Below are positions 62,852 through 64,000 of a DNA stretch of 64,000 nt, one piece after another (the stretch's first letter is position 1; every line of letters begins with the position of its first letter). Origin of the DNA: Thiomicrorhabdus sp. (lineage in GTDB: Bacteria; Pseudomonadota; Gammaproteobacteria; Thiomicrospirales; Thiomicrospiraceae); assembly GCF_963662555.1 (NCBI RefSeq), contig NZ_OY759719.1, positions 2,438,985 through 2,502,984 of the forward strand. Reading direction: 5' to 3'. The position numbers and the translations under genes were made by a program. A model generated the notes under the pieces. It did no database searches. It was given only the letters and a program-made list of their open reading frames with translations, and had not been told where the DNA came from.

Positions 62852-64000
62852 TTAGTATTTCCAAACTAATTGAGCACTAAAAATATCAACTGTAGGATTG
62901 TAAGACCCCACTAAATGCGTTACTCCATTATCTGACGAATAATTCACTTTTGATTTATCTGATAAAAGATGACTATAACCAACATCTAAATCCATGCCTG
63001 GGGTTAATTTATAACCAAAACCTAAAGCAATCCATTTACGATCAGAGTCTGGTGTACGTGGGCTTCGATGAGTTTCATTAGAAACAGGCGTTTGGTCAAA
63101 AGCTACACCTGTTCTTAATTTTAATTTATCATTTAGTTGATAAGTACCACCTAGAGATAAACGCCAGCTGTCTTTAAAGTCTTGATTAGAGTCTGAAACC
63201 GTAGTACCCGCACCATTCTGTATTGTCAAAGAACCGTAATCACTCCATTTAGTCCAAGTTGCACCAGTTAAAAGTGTTAATTTTCCATAAACTTGCGAAG
63301 CACTTAAAGTAGCGGATGCAGGTAGGTCAACTGTAGATGAAACATTAGTATCCACTAATCCAAGTGCAGACAATGCTGCTGGATAATCAATTGTACCTTT
63401 TGCATTTTGGGTAACCGTTGAGCGATAAGCAAAACCAACACGTGTTTTTTCTAGAGGCTTCCATAAGAAACCAAAGTTATAGCCAAAGCCCCAACTATCG
63501 GCTTTTACAGATACTTTCTCATCGCCCGCCGTACTTGTGCTTGAACCTAAATTTGCCTGTTGTTCTAAAATCAAATCGACATATTGTGCGTTTAAACCAA
63601 AACCAAATGAAAGTTTATCGTTTATCTTTCCTGCAATAGCAGGATTTATATTAATGGTTTTTAAATTTGTTTCAGTAGCTTGGTAACGACCAACCCACTT
63701 ATCATCATAAGAAATATGCTGACCAAAAGGCACATTGATACCTAAACCAATATCGTAATCTCCAGCTTTACCTTTCCAGTAAATATTAGGTACAAGTCCA
63801 ACAGTAGCACCATCATCATCACTTCCTTGTAAATTATTACCAGGAACCACTAAATAAGAGCCGTCATTACTAAACTTAGCCTTTGGAGAAATAACATGAG
63901 CACCAATAATTGCCTGACTGCCTTGTATCTCAGTTAAGCCTGCTGGGTTAAACCACATAACACTGGCATCTTCTGCATTGGCTGCGGCACCCGCATAGGC
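62852..64000 (-). CDS. FadL/TodX-family outer-membrane transporter (5' end outside)
   Basis: A 14- to 16-strand-type outer-membrane barrel for hydrophobic substrates such as fatty acids. The reading frame stays open to the window edge, so the start lies beyond base 64000; the Met at 63958 is internal. The N-terminal signature AAANAEDASVMWFNPAGLTEIQG is the FadL hallmark. The protein ends SAQLVWKY, with a terminal aromatic as usual for outer-membrane barrels. A variable Ser/Gly/Thr-rich part (QQANLGSSTSTAGDEK) probably forms a loop. The substrate is unknown. Confidence 0.92.
   Translation of the reverse strand, partial: AYAGAAANAEDASVMWFNPAGLTEIQGSQAIIGAHVISPKAKFSNDGSYLVVPGNNLQGSDDDGATVGLVPNIYWKGKAGDYDIGLGINVPFGQHISYDDKWVGRYQATETNLKTININPAIAGKINDKLSFGFGLNAQYVDLILEQQANLGSSTSTAGDEKVSVKADSWGFGYNFGFLWKPLEKTRVGFAYRSTVTQNAKGTIDYPAALSALGLVDTNVSSTVDLPASATLSASQVYGKLTLLTGATWTKWSDYGSLTIQNGAGTTVSDSNQDFKDSWRLSLGGTYQLNDKLKLRTGVAFDQTPVSNETHRSPRTPDSDRKWIALGFGYKLTPGMDLDVGYSHLLSDKSKVNYSSDNGVTHLVGSYNPTVDIFSAQLVWKY

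Overview
The window is an AT-rich, gene-dense stretch of a gammaproteobacterial chromosome. Every gene block follows gammaproteobacterial order: mreD-mrdA-rodA-dacA-dat-ybeD-lipB-lipA, amgK/murU divergent from lptD-surA-pdxA-rsmA-apaH, rpsP-rimM-trmD-rplS, xerD-dsbC, and ffh divergent from ypjD-corB. The AT-richness, the long PstC/PstA variants and a bacterial voltage-gated cation channel would fit a Thiomicrospira/Hydrogenovibrio/Thiomicrorhabdus-like sulfur oxidiser. That placement is inference from general character, not from a diagnostic gene. I see no rRNA, tRNA, CRISPR array, transposase or prophage.

Layout. 0-9 kb: cell elongation and peptidoglycan (mreD end, mrdA, rodA, dacA, dat), lipoate synthesis (ybeD, lipB, lipA) and an unusual Hsp33. 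9-13 kb: Dyp peroxidase, yaaA, a BASS transporter, a cold-shock gene with a structured leader, a HicA-like small protein. 13-23 kb: rluF, the cell-wall recycling pair murU/amgK, and the LPS/outer-membrane biogenesis cluster from lptD to apaH. 23-27 kb: BolA, a secreted DsrE protein, a VIT-type transporter, an ion channel and a ferredoxin. 26-37 kb: phosphate uptake and signalling (pstS, pit, and pstC-pstA-pstB-phoU-phoB-phoR), with a clear Pho box before pstS. 37-44 kb: nitrogen assimilation (glnA, glnE, glnK, amtB) with sigma-54 promoter candidates and NtrC-like sites. 44-51 kb: a small CCxGGxC protein, an orphan short flagellin, valS, a YgiM-like SH3 protein, a tandem rhodanese. 51-60 kb: dsbC, xerD, the rpsP operon, ffh, ypjD, corB and an inositol-monophosphatase-like gene. 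60-64 kb: a hybrid sensor kinase and a FadL-type porin cut by the window end.

The most unusual feature is a highly iterated perfect palindrome, core ACCAGGCCTGGT, usually flanked by TTT...AAA. Thirteen exact copies occur in 64 kb, where chance predicts far fewer than one, plus several near copies. Ten of the thirteen lie between genes although intergenic DNA is only about a tenth of the window. Three lie inside genes (the ion channel, valS, xerD), read in two different frames. One copy is the centre of a 36-base perfect palindrome that looks like a terminator; two copies with identical 17-base flanks bracket ffh; three share an extra downstream arm. It resembles in kind the iterated words of other genomes (cyanobacterial HIP1, neisserial and Pasteurellaceae uptake sequences, REP elements), but I do not recognise this word from any of them.

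Other points of interest are an Hsp33 lacking two of its four zinc cysteines, an ion channel with the acidic selectivity filter TFEDWTD, and an orphan flagellin far from any flagellar gene.
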